NCBI GenBank assembly: GCA_947245315.1
Contig: CAMXNV010000087.1
Location: 1-8,688, forward strand
Direction of reading: 5' to 3'
Source: an uncultured Oscillibacter sp.
GTDB lineage: Bacteria; Bacillota; Clostridia; Oscillospirales; Oscillospiraceae
DNA: 8,688 bases
Shown here in pieces: positions 1 through 5,196 of this stretch. The position numbers and the translations under genes are program-made. Positions within the stretch are counted from its first letter, which is position 1. Each line of letters begins with the position of its first letter. The notes under the pieces are model-generated. The model saw only the letters and a program-made list of their open reading frames with translations. It was not told the DNA's origin and searched no databases.

Positions 1-102
1 ACCAGCCATCGCTGGTTGCCAAGCCTCCCCGCCCGCAAGGGCGAGCACCAGCCCCGTCCCCCTGCCAAGGGGACACACCCCCAGGGCGCCCCGAAGGGGC
101 GC
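1..102. repeat. Four tandem short GC-rich hairpins, no gene
   Basis: Four perfect inverted repeats follow one another. ACCAGC/GCTGGT is at 1-6/11-16 (loop CATC). CGCCC/GGGCG is at 30-34/39-43 (loop GCAA, a GNRA tetraloop). GTCCCC/GGGGAC is at 56-61/69-74. GCGCCCC/GGGGCGC is at 86-92/96-102 (loop GAA on the plus strand, TTC on the minus strand). The last one begins 9 bases past the stop of the minus-strand gene at 111-521 and could help end its transcription, but no T-tract follows on the minus strand. The other three are unexplained. No coding frame with a ribosome site is visible. The window edge cuts into this stretch, so its full extent is unknown. Confidence 0.55.
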
Positions 103-110
103 AGCACCCC

Positions 111-521
111 TCAATCGAGGTCGATTGAAATATGCTCCGTCCCGTGTTCGTCGAACTCATCGAGATAGATATCAATCCGCTCCATGAGCGCCCCATAGTT
201 CTCCCGGGTCAGGGGCTCCCCGTCCATGTCCCGGAGGGCCAGCTCCTCCGCCAGAATCTCATAGAAGACAACGTCCTCGTAATTTTCAATCGCCTCGTGG
301 ATGCCCCCGTTGGCGAAGGCCTGGGAGGGAATCAGGTCCCCCCGGTACAGCTCCACCAGCTTCCCCATGCCGTGCCGGAGGCAGTGGGAGAAGATGAGGC
401 TCTCCACCTGGTCGTACTCCTGGATGCGGTCGTCCTCCCTGGTGGAGTTAAGCACCCAGTTGCCTATGTAGACCAAATCCAGCAGATAGCGGTACTGTCG
501 TTCCGTCAACTCGATTTTCAT
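111..521 (-). CDS. Conserved hypothetical protein, 136 aa, acidic
   Basis: The product begins MKIELTERQYRYLLDLVY and ends EHISIDLD. I chose ATG 521 because the minus strand carries GGAGGGGG about 8 bases upstream. The longer frame reaching back to 617 starts with a low-complexity Arg/Pro-rich stretch and runs through that ribosome site, so it is not coding. The protein is soluble and strongly acidic, with no membrane segment. It looks mostly helical: a hydrophobic helix at about residues 8-25 (RYLLDLVYIGNWVLNS), a Cys/His-containing helix at 40-58, and a C-terminal acidic tail (DIYLDEFDEHGTEH). I do not recognise a named family and see no catalytic motif. It stands alone, divergent from murI, with its own promoter and a leader of about 105 nt. 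That it is a real gene is well supported; its function is unknown. Confidence 0.8.
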   Translation of the reverse strand: MKIELTERQYRYLLDLVYIGNWVLNSTREDDRIQEYDQVESLIFSHCLRHGMGKLVELYRGDLIPSQAFANGGIHEAIENYEDVVFYEILAEELALRDMDGEPLTRENYGALMERIDIYLDEFDEHGTEHISIDLD

Positions 522-561
522 AGAAAAACCCCCTCCTGTCGGCCATTGGTTCGCTCCCCTT

Positions 562-580
562 CTCCGGCGCTCCGCCGGAG
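562..580 (-). promoter_or_regulatory. Hairpin in the 5' leader of the 111-521 gene
   Basis: CTCCGGCG (562-569) pairs perfectly with CGCCGGAG (573-580) across a 3-nt loop. On the minus strand it lies in the transcribed leader, between the predicted promoter (634-662) and the ribosome site near 529-536. No T-tract follows it in either direction, so a terminator is unlikely. It may stabilise the leader or act as part of an attenuator. This is inference from structure alone. Confidence 0.35.
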
Positions 581-633
581 CGGGAAAAGGGCTCGTATTC
601 CCGTCTCCAGAGCGCAATAGGCGCTTTGCGGCT

Positions 634-662
634 ATTATAGCAGAGCCGCCGGAAAAATTCCA
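634..662 (-). promoter_or_regulatory. Extended -10 promoter for the 111-521 gene
   Basis: Read on the minus strand, TGCTATAAT is a perfect -10 (634-639) with the extended TG motif. A weak -35 (TGGAAT, 657-662) sits 17 bp upstream, which is typical when an extended -10 carries the promoter. Transcription would start near 627 and give a leader of about 105 nt. The promoter is back-to-back with the murI promoter at 697-725. Confidence 0.65.
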
Positions 663-696
663 CTCAAAAAAGAGGGCAAAAAGACTAAAATCTGTC

Positions 697-725
697 TTGC
701 GGCAAAAGTCTTCTCATAGTATAAT
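697..725 (+). promoter_or_regulatory. Sigma-A-like promoter for murI
   Basis: TTGCGG (697-702), a 17-bp spacer and TATAAT (720-725) form a good housekeeping promoter with a consensus -10. The predicted start is near 732, leaving a leader of about 60 nt before the murI ATG. It diverges from the minus-strand promoter at 634-662, with about 35 bp between the two -35 regions. Confidence 0.75.
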
Positions 726-790
726 ACATAACTCAGAGCGATTTGTGAAAAGGGGGGAGGCCGCTCCCCCTTCAGAGAGGAGTGAGGGCA

Positions 791-1606
791 ATGGACACAC
801 GGCCCATCGGCGTGTTTGACACCGGCCTGGGCGGCCTGACGGCGGTCCGGGTCCTGCGGCGGATTCTGCCGGAGGAGGACCTGATTTACTTTGGCGACAC
901 CGCCCGGGTGCCCTACGGGGGCCGCTCCCGGGAGACCCTGCTGAAATACGCCCGGCAGGACCTGCGCTTCCTCCGGTCCTTTGACCTGAAGGCGGTGCTG
1001 ATCGCCTGCGGCACCGTGTCCACCACCTCCCTGGACGTGCTCCAGGCGGAGAACGACCTGCCCGTCATCGGCGTGGTGGAGCCCGCCTGCCGCAGGGCCC
1101 TGGCGGTGACGAAAAACCGCCGGGTGGGCATGATCGCCACCCTGGCCTCCGTCCGCTCCGGCGCTTACGAGGCGGCCCTGCGGCGGCTGGACCCGGGGGT
1201 GGAGGTGCTCGGCCATCCCTGCCCCCTGTTTGTGCCCCTGGTGGAGAACGGCCGGGTCCACCCGGGGGACGTGGTGATCGAGACCGTGGCCCGGGAGTAC
1301 CTGGAGCCGCTGCTGGAGTGGGGCTGCGACACGCTGATCCTGGGCTGCACCCACTACCCGTTGCTGGAGGAGATTCTCGCCGGGATCTGCGGCCCCGGGG
1401 TCACCCTGGTGTCCGCCGGGGAGGAGTGCGCCTTTGAGCTGAAACGGCTCCTGTCCGCCCAGGGCCTCCGGGCCCCGGAGGACCGGAGGGGAACGGCGGA
1501 GTTCTACGTCAGCGACCAGGCGGAGGACTTTGAGGAGGCGGCGTCCCTGTTCCTGGCGGAGGACATCCATCACATGGCACGGAGGATTGACATTGACCAG
1601 TACTGA
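791..1606 (+). CDS. murI: Glutamate racemase
   Basis: Converts L-glutamate to D-glutamate in the cytoplasm, without a cofactor, for peptidoglycan synthesis. The 271-aa product has the normal family length and carries the expected motifs in order: GVFDTGLGGLT (7-17, with Asp10), GDTARVPYG (35-43), the first catalytic cysteine Cys73 in IACGTVS, a VIGVVEP loop (92-98), VPLVENG (148-154) and the second catalytic cysteine Cys186 in LGCTHYPLL. ATG 791 is chosen because GAGGAG ends 8 bases upstream; the in-frame GTG at 782 overlaps that ribosome site. One oddity is that the residue after Cys73 is Gly, where the family usually has Asn (ACNT). The downstream DUF1934 gene starts within 5 bases of, or overlaps, the stop, so the two are probably co-transcribed and translationally coupled. 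The family assignment is secure. Confidence 0.95.
   Translation: MDTRPIGVFDTGLGGLTAVRVLRRILPEEDLIYFGDTARVPYGGRSRETLLKYARQDLRFLRSFDLKAVLIACGTVSTTSLDVLQAENDLPVIGVVEPACRRALAVTKNRRVGMIATLASVRSGAYEAALRRLDPGVEVLGHPCPLFVPLVENGRVHPGDVVIETVAREYLEPLLEWGCDTLILGCTHYPLLEEILAGICGPGVTLVSAGEECAFELKRLLSAQGLRAPEDRRGTAEFYVSDQAEDFEEAASLFLAEDIHHMARRIDIDQY
1581..1595 (+). promoter_or_regulatory. Ribosome site GGAGG with a possible TTG start inside murI
   Basis: GGAGG at 1581-1585 lies within the last codons of murI. It is spaced 7 bases from TTG 1593-1595, which is in frame with the DUF1934 gene. It is 25 bases from ATG 1611, too far for normal initiation there. This favours a TTG start that adds six residues (MTSTEH) before MEKK. 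Confidence 0.5.
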
Positions 1607-1610
1607 GCAT

Positions 1611-2051
1611 ATGGAGAAAAAGGCGCTGCCCGTCCTGCTGACCATCCGGGCGGAGCAGCACTATGAGGACATGGAGCCCGACAGCATGGAGCTGATGACC
1701 GAGGGCACCCTGGTCCGCACCGGGGAGGGCTGGCTGGTTCTCTCCTATCAGGAGAGCGAGCTCACCGGCCTGGAGGGCACCACCACCACCTTTGAGATTC
1801 GGGGCCCCCAGGTGATTCTGACTCGGACGGGCGGCGTTAACTCCCAGATGGTGTTTGAGGAGGGGCGGCAGCACACCTCCTTGTATGAGACGCCCTTTGG
1901 GGAGCTGGCGGTGGACATACAGACCAGCCGTCTCCGCCACAGCCTGACGGACCGGGGCGGCCTGATGGACCTGCGCTACTCCATCTCCGTCGACCACTCC
2001 GTCACCGGCCGCAACGCCTTCAAGATTCGCGTCCGCCCTACTTTTTCTTAA
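1611..2051 (+). CDS. DUF1934 domain protein (YwiB-like)
   Basis: A 146-aa predicted beta-barrel-like cytoplasmic protein matching the DUF1934/YwiB pattern, a calycin-like small barrel of unknown function. Recognisable family features are the opening strand LPVLLTIRAEQ, the central YQESELTGLEGTTTTFEI, the VILTRTGGVNSQMVFEEG segment, the YETPFGELAVDIQT strand pair and the final LMDLRYSISV. The start is uncertain. ATG 1611 lies 4 bases after the murI stop but has no clear ribosome site of its own. TTG 1593, in frame and six codons earlier, sits 7 bases after a perfect GGAGG (1581-1585) and would overlap murI. Either way translation is coupled to murI. The stop codon lies inside a 13-bp inverted repeat (2037-2065). 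The murI-DUF1934 pairing suggests an envelope-related or housekeeping role, but that is inference. Confidence 0.85.
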   Translation: MEKKALPVLLTIRAEQHYEDMEPDSMELMTEGTLVRTGEGWLVLSYQESELTGLEGTTTTFEIRGPQVILTRTGGVNSQMVFEEGRQHTSLYETPFGELAVDIQTSRLRHSLTDRGGLMDLRYSISVDHSVTGRNAFKIRVRPTFS

Positions 2052-2065
2052 AAAGAAAAAGTAGG
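2037..2065. terminator. AT-rich 13-bp palindrome across the DUF1934 stop
   Basis: CCTACTTTTTCTT (2037-2049) pairs perfectly with AAGAAAAAGTAGG (2053-2065) over a 3-nt AAA loop. The TAA stop of the DUF1934 gene (2049-2051) lies in it. Because the arms contain T and A runs, the hairpin could act as a terminator in either direction, although the stem is weaker than a GC-rich one and no T-tract follows it on the plus strand. It may instead be the left end of a dispersed intergenic repeat. Confidence 0.5.
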
Positions 2066-2314
2066 CAAAAAGAATTTTAGCTCGCTACGGGATTTGGTGG
2101 TTGTTTGGGCCGGAGCGACGGCGACGGAGAGTTGCGAAGGTCCCGCCCCGTCTTTCGGAAGCGCCAAGCTCCCGAGAAATGGCCTGACCTGGGGGTCAGG
2201 CCCCACAGGGAGGTCTATCGGTAGAAGAGGGTGTGGGGCCCGGTCCCCAGACCGGCCATTCCCCGGAACCCCCAGCGGTTTCAGAGGATTGGGCTCCCCC
2301 CTCACGGAAAATGC
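2066..2314. other. Non-coding, hairpin-rich intergenic stretch
   Basis: No credible gene is seen here: the open frames on both strands lack ribosome sites and give low-complexity Gly/Pro/Arg-rich products. Two strong hairpins are present. GGCCTGACC/GGTCAGGCC is at 2181-2189/2194-2202 (9 bp, loop TGGG). CCGGTC/GACCGG is at 2240-2245/2250-2255 (loop CCCA), extendable by GG/CC with one bulged C. The base composition and dense structure suggest a dispersed repeat or a non-coding RNA, but copy number cannot be judged from one window. Confidence 0.4.
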
Positions 2315-2341
2315 TTGACAACCGGCGACAGAGGGTATAAT
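2315..2341 (+). promoter_or_regulatory. Promoter for argS
   Basis: A perfect -35 TTGACA (2315-2320) and a perfect -10 TATAAT (2336-2341) are separated by only 15 bp. A frame shifted by two bases, TAATAA at 2338-2343, restores a 17-bp spacer. The start would be near 2348, giving a leader of about 50 nt before the argS ATG. That is too short for a T-box, so no tRNA-sensing leader is present. Confidence 0.75.
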
Positions 2342-2400
2342 AAGCGTAGGATAATTACAAAGAGTATGAATAGACACCGGAAAGAAAGAGGTTTTTGCAA

Positions 2401-4146
2401 ATGACAAACATGGTACAGAATGCCAAGGACCAGGCGGCGGCGCTGGCGATGGCCGCCTATCGCGCGGCGGCGGAGGAGGGGGCCCTGCCCAAGGCGGAGG
2501 TGCCCGCCGCTCCCGTGGAGATTCCCCGGGACGCGGCCAACGGCGACTTCACCACTACCTTTGCCCTGGCGGCCTCCAAGGCCCTGCGGCAGCCCCCCCG
2601 GGCCATCGCCCAGGCCCTGCTGGACCGCATGGACCTGGAGGGGAGCTATTTTGCCTCCGCCGAGATCGCCGGGCCCGGGTTCCTGAACTTCCGCCTGGGG
2701 CAGCGCTGGTATGAAGAGGTCTGCGCCGCCGTGGAGCGGGAGGGGGCGGACTATGGCCGCTGCGACGCCCTCAAGGGCCAGAAGATTATGGTGGAGTTTG
2801 TCTCCGCCAACCCCACCGGCCCCATGCACATGGGCAACGCCCGGGGCGGCGTCCTGGGGGACACCCTGGCCTCCGTGCTGGCGGCCTGCGGGGCGGAGGT
2901 CAGCCGGGAGTTCTACGTCAACGACGCCGGGCACCAGATCGACAAGTTTGCCCGGTCCATCTACGCCCGCTGCATGCAGCTCACCTACGGGGAGGAGCAC
3001 CACCCCTTCCCGGAGGACGGCTACCAGGGGGACGACATCCGGGAGCTGGCCCAGGGCTTCCTGGCCCAGGCGGGGGACTTCCCCGGCGCCACCCGGGAGG
3101 AGGTCTGGATGGCCGCCATGGCGGACTACGGCCTGTCCGTGAACCTGCCCAGGATGAAAGCGGACCTCCAGCGCTACAAGATCAACTACGACACCTGGTT
3201 CTACGAGTCCTCCCTCCACAACAGCGGCGCGGTGGCGGAGACGGCGAAGCTGCTGGAAAAGGCCGGATGGACCTATGAGAAGGACGGGGCCCTGTGGCTG
3301 AAAACCGCCCAGATCATGCGGGAGAACCTGCTGAGGGCGGGGAAGAAGGAGAAGGACGTCGAAAAGCTGGACCTCAAGGACGACGTGCTCCGCCGGGCCA
3401 ACGGGTTCTACACCTACTTCGCCGCCGACATCGCCTATCACCGGAACAAGTTCGAGACCCGGGGCTTTGACCGGGTGATTAATATCTGGGGCGCGGACCA
3501 CCACGGCCACGTGGCCCGGCTGAAAGGCGCCCTGGACGCCCTGGGGCTGGACGGCTCCGGGAAGCTGGACATCGTGCTGATGCAGCTGGTGAAGCTGCTG
3601 CGGGACGGGGAGCTGGTGAAGATGAGCAAGCGCACCGGCAAGGCCATCTCCCTCAGCGACCTGCTGGACGAGGTGCCGGTGGACGCCGCCCGGTGGTTCT
3701 TCAACGCCAAGCCGGACACCCAGATGGACTTCGACTTAGGGCTCGCCGTCCGGGAGGACTCGGAGAACCCCATCTACTACGTGGAGTACGCCCACGCCCG
3801 GATCTGCTCCCTGGTGGAGAAGCTGGCCCAGGAGGGCCTGGCGGTCCCGGCCCCCGGGGCGGCGAACCTGAGCCTTCTGACCGCGGAGGCGGAACAGGCC
3901 CTCATCAAGCAGCTGGCCGCCTGGCCGGACACCATCCGCACGGCGGCCAAGGCCTACGATCCCTCCCACGTCAACCGCTACCTCATGGAGCTGGCGGGCT
4001 GCTTCCACCGCTTCTACACCGCCTGTCACATCCGCCAGGAGGCGGAGGACCTGGCCGCCGCCCGCCTCAAGCTGGCGGACAACACCCGGGCGGTTTTGAA
4101 AAACGGACTTGCCCTCATCGGCGTGGACGCGCCGGAGCGGATGTGA
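2401..4146 (+). CDS. argS: Arginyl-tRNA synthetase
   Basis: Charges tRNA-Arg with arginine using ATP; a class I aminoacyl-tRNA synthetase in the cytoplasm. The 581-aa length is normal. Domains in order are an N-terminal tRNA-binding domain (about 1-100), then the Rossmann catalytic domain opening with VEFVSANPTGPMHMGNARGG (the HIGH-type signature is HMGN at 143-146). An FYVNDAGHQIDKFARS segment (171-186) and WGADHHGHVARLKGAL (363-378) follow. The KMSK loop is at 407-410 (LVKMSKRTGKAIS). The C-terminal DALR anticodon-binding domain spans about 455-581 and ends LIGVDAPERM, as is typical. ATG 2401 is preceded by AAAGAGG at a spacing of 9; the in-frame TTG 2395 and ATG 2410 are less well placed. 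It has its own promoter and terminator, so it is a single-gene unit. Confidence 0.97.
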   Translation: MTNMVQNAKDQAAALAMAAYRAAAEEGALPKAEVPAAPVEIPRDAANGDFTTTFALAASKALRQPPRAIAQALLDRMDLEGSYFASAEIAGPGFLNFRLGQRWYEEVCAAVEREGADYGRCDALKGQKIMVEFVSANPTGPMHMGNARGGVLGDTLASVLAACGAEVSREFYVNDAGHQIDKFARSIYARCMQLTYGEEHHPFPEDGYQGDDIRELAQGFLAQAGDFPGATREEVWMAAMADYGLSVNLPRMKADLQRYKINYDTWFYESSLHNSGAVAETAKLLEKAGWTYEKDGALWLKTAQIMRENLLRAGKKEKDVEKLDLKDDVLRRANGFYTYFAADIAYHRNKFETRGFDRVINIWGADHHGHVARLKGALDALGLDGSGKLDIVLMQLVKLLRDGELVKMSKRTGKAISLSDLLDEVPVDAARWFFNAKPDTQMDFDLGLAVREDSENPIYYVEYAHARICSLVEKLAQEGLAVPAPGAANLSLLTAEAEQALIKQLAAWPDTIRTAAKAYDPSHVNRYLMELAGCFHRFYTACHIRQEAEDLAAARLKLADNTRAVLKNGLALIGVDAPERM

Positions 4147-4159
4147 GGCCTTGCCGGAG

Positions 4160-4188
4160 AGCCGCGCCTTTGGGGCGCGGCTTTCTTG
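4160..4188 (+). terminator. Intrinsic terminator of argS
   Basis: AGCCGCGCC (4160-4168) pairs perfectly with GGCGCGGCT (4174-4182) over a 5-nt loop and is followed directly by TTCTTGCT. It lies 14 bases after the argS stop and has the form of a classical Rho-independent terminator. Confidence 0.85.
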
Positions 4189-4357
4189 CTGTCATGTGAA
4201 ATTACTTTACAAGAACTGAAAAAGAGCTGTTTCGGCCCTTTCTATCTCCTGTGGGAGGGCGCTGCGCCGTCGAAAAGGGTATTTTTCCGCCCGGCCTACA
4301 TATTTTCCCTTCGCCTGTCACAAACTGGAAGAGAGTTTGAAGCGGGAGGCGGAGGCA

Positions 4358-4891
4358 ATGCAAAGACGGCTGTTTTTCTGGGAGGCGGGGGGCTTCCTTT
4401 TTGTGGGGGCCCTGGGGGTGCTGCTCCATTTTGTCTACGAGTGGAGCGGGGACAGCCCCTGGGCGGCGGCCTTCTCCGCGGTGAACGAGTCCACCTGGGA
4501 GCACATGAAGCTGCTGTACCTGCCCCTGTTCCTCTTCTCGGTGGTCCAGGTGTGCCTGTTGGGGCGGAACTACCCCCACCTTCCGGCGGTCCGGGCCCTG
4601 AGCGCCCTGACGGGCCTGGCGCTGATCCCGGTGCTGTTCTACACCTACACCGGCGTCCTGGGGCGGGACTTCGTCTGGGCGGACGTCGCCATTTTCTTCC
4701 TGGCGGACCTGGGGGCCTTCGCCCTGGACTTTGCCCTGCTCCGCCGGGGACGCTGCTCCGCCGGATGGCAGCAGGTGCTGGGACTGGCGGCGCTGTGGGG
4801 CCTGGCTTTCTGCTTCGTCTGGTGCACCTTCCACCCGGTCCGGCTGCCCCTGTGGCAGGACCCGGTGACGGGGCTATACGGCATCTCCTGA
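4358..4891 (+). CDS. DUF6512-type integral membrane protein
   Basis: A 177-aa membrane protein with about five hydrophobic segments, roughly at residues 8-28, 51-69, 80-102, 107-127 and 138-157. The signature is a block of HFVYEWSG (24-31) followed by FSAVNESTWEHMKLLYLP (39-56), which I associate with the DUF6512 family of uncharacterised Firmicute membrane proteins. The conserved Glu, Trp, His and Asn in that block lie at a membrane edge and could bind a ligand or metal, but no function is known. ATG 4358 is used because GGGAGG at 4344-4349 is 8 bases upstream; an in-frame TTG 4337 would add seven residues with a poorer ribosome site. No convincing promoter is visible in 4190-4340. The stop codon lies in the left arm of the first palindrome of the 4888-5093 cluster. 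Confidence 0.8.
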   Translation: MQRRLFFWEAGGFLFVGALGVLLHFVYEWSGDSPWAAAFSAVNESTWEHMKLLYLPLFLFSVVQVCLLGRNYPHLPAVRALSALTGLALIPVLFYTYTGVLGRDFVWADVAIFFLADLGAFALDFALLRRGRCSAGWQQVLGLAALWGLAFCFVWCTFHPVRLPLWQDPVTGLYGIS

Positions 4892-4913
4892 AACGCCCCT
4901 CGGGGCGTTTCAG
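4888..4913. repeat. Palindrome 1 of the cluster, at the DUF6512 stop
   Basis: CTGAAACGCCCC (4888-4899) pairs perfectly with GGGGCGTTTCAG (4902-4913) across two bases (TC); in practice this is an 11-bp stem with a 4-nt loop. The TGA stop of the DUF6512 gene is inside the left arm. It may terminate that gene, although no T-tract follows. The 11 bases CTGAAACGCCC recur exactly at 5070-5080. Confidence 0.7.
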
Positions 4914-4942
4914 CTTGGCGAAAAATATTTTTCGCCAAGCTG
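4911..4942. repeat. Palindrome 2: loopless 32-bp perfect palindrome
   Basis: CAGCTTGGCGAAAAAT (4911-4926) is followed immediately by its exact reverse complement, ATTTTTCGCCAAGCTG (4927-4942). The first three bases, CAG, are also the end of palindrome 1, so the two structures compete for those bases. The A and T runs at the centre make a cruciform or a hairpin with an AU apex plausible. Confidence 0.8.
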
Positions 4943-4946
4943 CTTA

Positions 4947-4979
4947 CGATTTCAGAACTTTTTCAAAGTTCTGAAATCG
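4947..4979. repeat. Palindrome 3: 15-bp perfect inverted repeat
   Basis: CGATTTCAGAACTTT (4947-4961) pairs without mismatch with AAAGTTCTGAAATCG (4965-4979) over the loop TTC. It starts four bases after palindrome 2. The hexamer TTTCAG/CTGAAA is shared with the arms of palindrome 1, so cross-pairing is possible. Confidence 0.8.
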
Positions 4980-4992
4980 AATGATTGAAATA

Positions 4993-5023
4993 GCGCAGGA
5001 AACCCCTCCTGGGTTTCCCGCGC
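4993..5023. repeat. Palindrome 4: 12-bp stem with one mismatch
   Basis: GCGC-A-GGAAACCC (4993-5005) pairs with GGGTTTCC-C-GCGC (5011-5023) around the loop CTCCT, with a single A/C mismatch at 4997/5019. It is another member of the structure cluster downstream of the DUF6512 gene. No T-tract follows directly. Confidence 0.65.
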
Positions 5024-5072
5024 ACACCCTTCCTTCCCGTTATATCAGTTTTCCGCGTTTTTTAATAGTCTG

Positions 5073-5102
5073 AAACGCCCTAAAGGGCGTTTTCGCTTTT
5101 TT
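5073..5102 (+). terminator. T-rich intrinsic terminator closing the palindrome cluster
   Basis: AAACGCCC (5073-5080) pairs with GGGCGTTT (5085-5092), loop TAAA. It is followed by a T-rich tail (TCGC then TTTTTT, 5093-5102), giving a good Rho-independent terminator for transcription arriving from the DUF6512 gene. It insulates the xpaC-telA promoter 30 bases further on. The stem sequence matches that of palindrome 1 at 4888-4913. Confidence 0.75.
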
Positions 5103-5133
5103 GGAATTTATTGTGAATTCGCGCCTCCCCGGC

Positions 5134-5163
5134 TTGACCAATGGCCGTTTGGGGGAGTATAAT
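5134..5163 (+). promoter_or_regulatory. Promoter of the xpaC-telA operon
   Basis: TTGACC (5134-5139), an 18-bp spacer and a perfect TATAAT (5158-5163). The predicted start is near 5170, so the leader before the xpaC-like ATG is only about 27 nt, with GGAGG in the middle. No further promoter is evident inside the operon, so it probably drives all five genes. Confidence 0.8.
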
Positions 5164-5196
5164 GTACTAACTTGCAAAATGTACGGAGGTCCTGCT

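Noticed and set aside
681..712. AAGACT...AGTCTT inverted repeat around the murI -35 as an operator
   Set aside because: The arms are six bases with a 20-base spacer in an A/T-rich stretch, which is easily expected by chance.
635..1645. Long minus-strand open frame opposite murI (336 codons), and similar long frames opposite argS and telA
   Set aside because: They are antisense shadows created by high GC content. They have His/Gly/Pro/Gln-rich unnatural composition, no ribosome sites, and lie over genes with clear family motifs.
2094..2318. Plus-strand open frame of 74 codons in the DUF1934-argS gap
   Set aside because: It starts at a TTG without a ribosome site, has low-complexity Gly/Pro/Arg-rich content, runs through strong hairpins and ends in the argS promoter. 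The overlapping minus-strand frame (2048-2407) is no better.
2348..2400. T-box or other amino-acid-sensing leader upstream of argS
   Set aside because: The leader after the promoter is only about 50 nt, with no stem-loop series, no T-box-like core and no terminator.
2824..2838. HMGN instead of HIGH-type HxGH in ArgS as a possible defect
   Set aside because: I recall the same HMGNARGG form in many clostridial arginyl-tRNA synthetases, and all the other motifs are intact, so it reads as a normal lineage variant.
4186..4357. Upstream extension or separate gene between the argS terminator and the DUF6512 start; possible promoter there
   Set aside because: No frame has a ribosome site or natural composition, and no pair of -35/-10 hexamers with proper spacing stands out. 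A TTTACA at 4206 lacks a matching -10.
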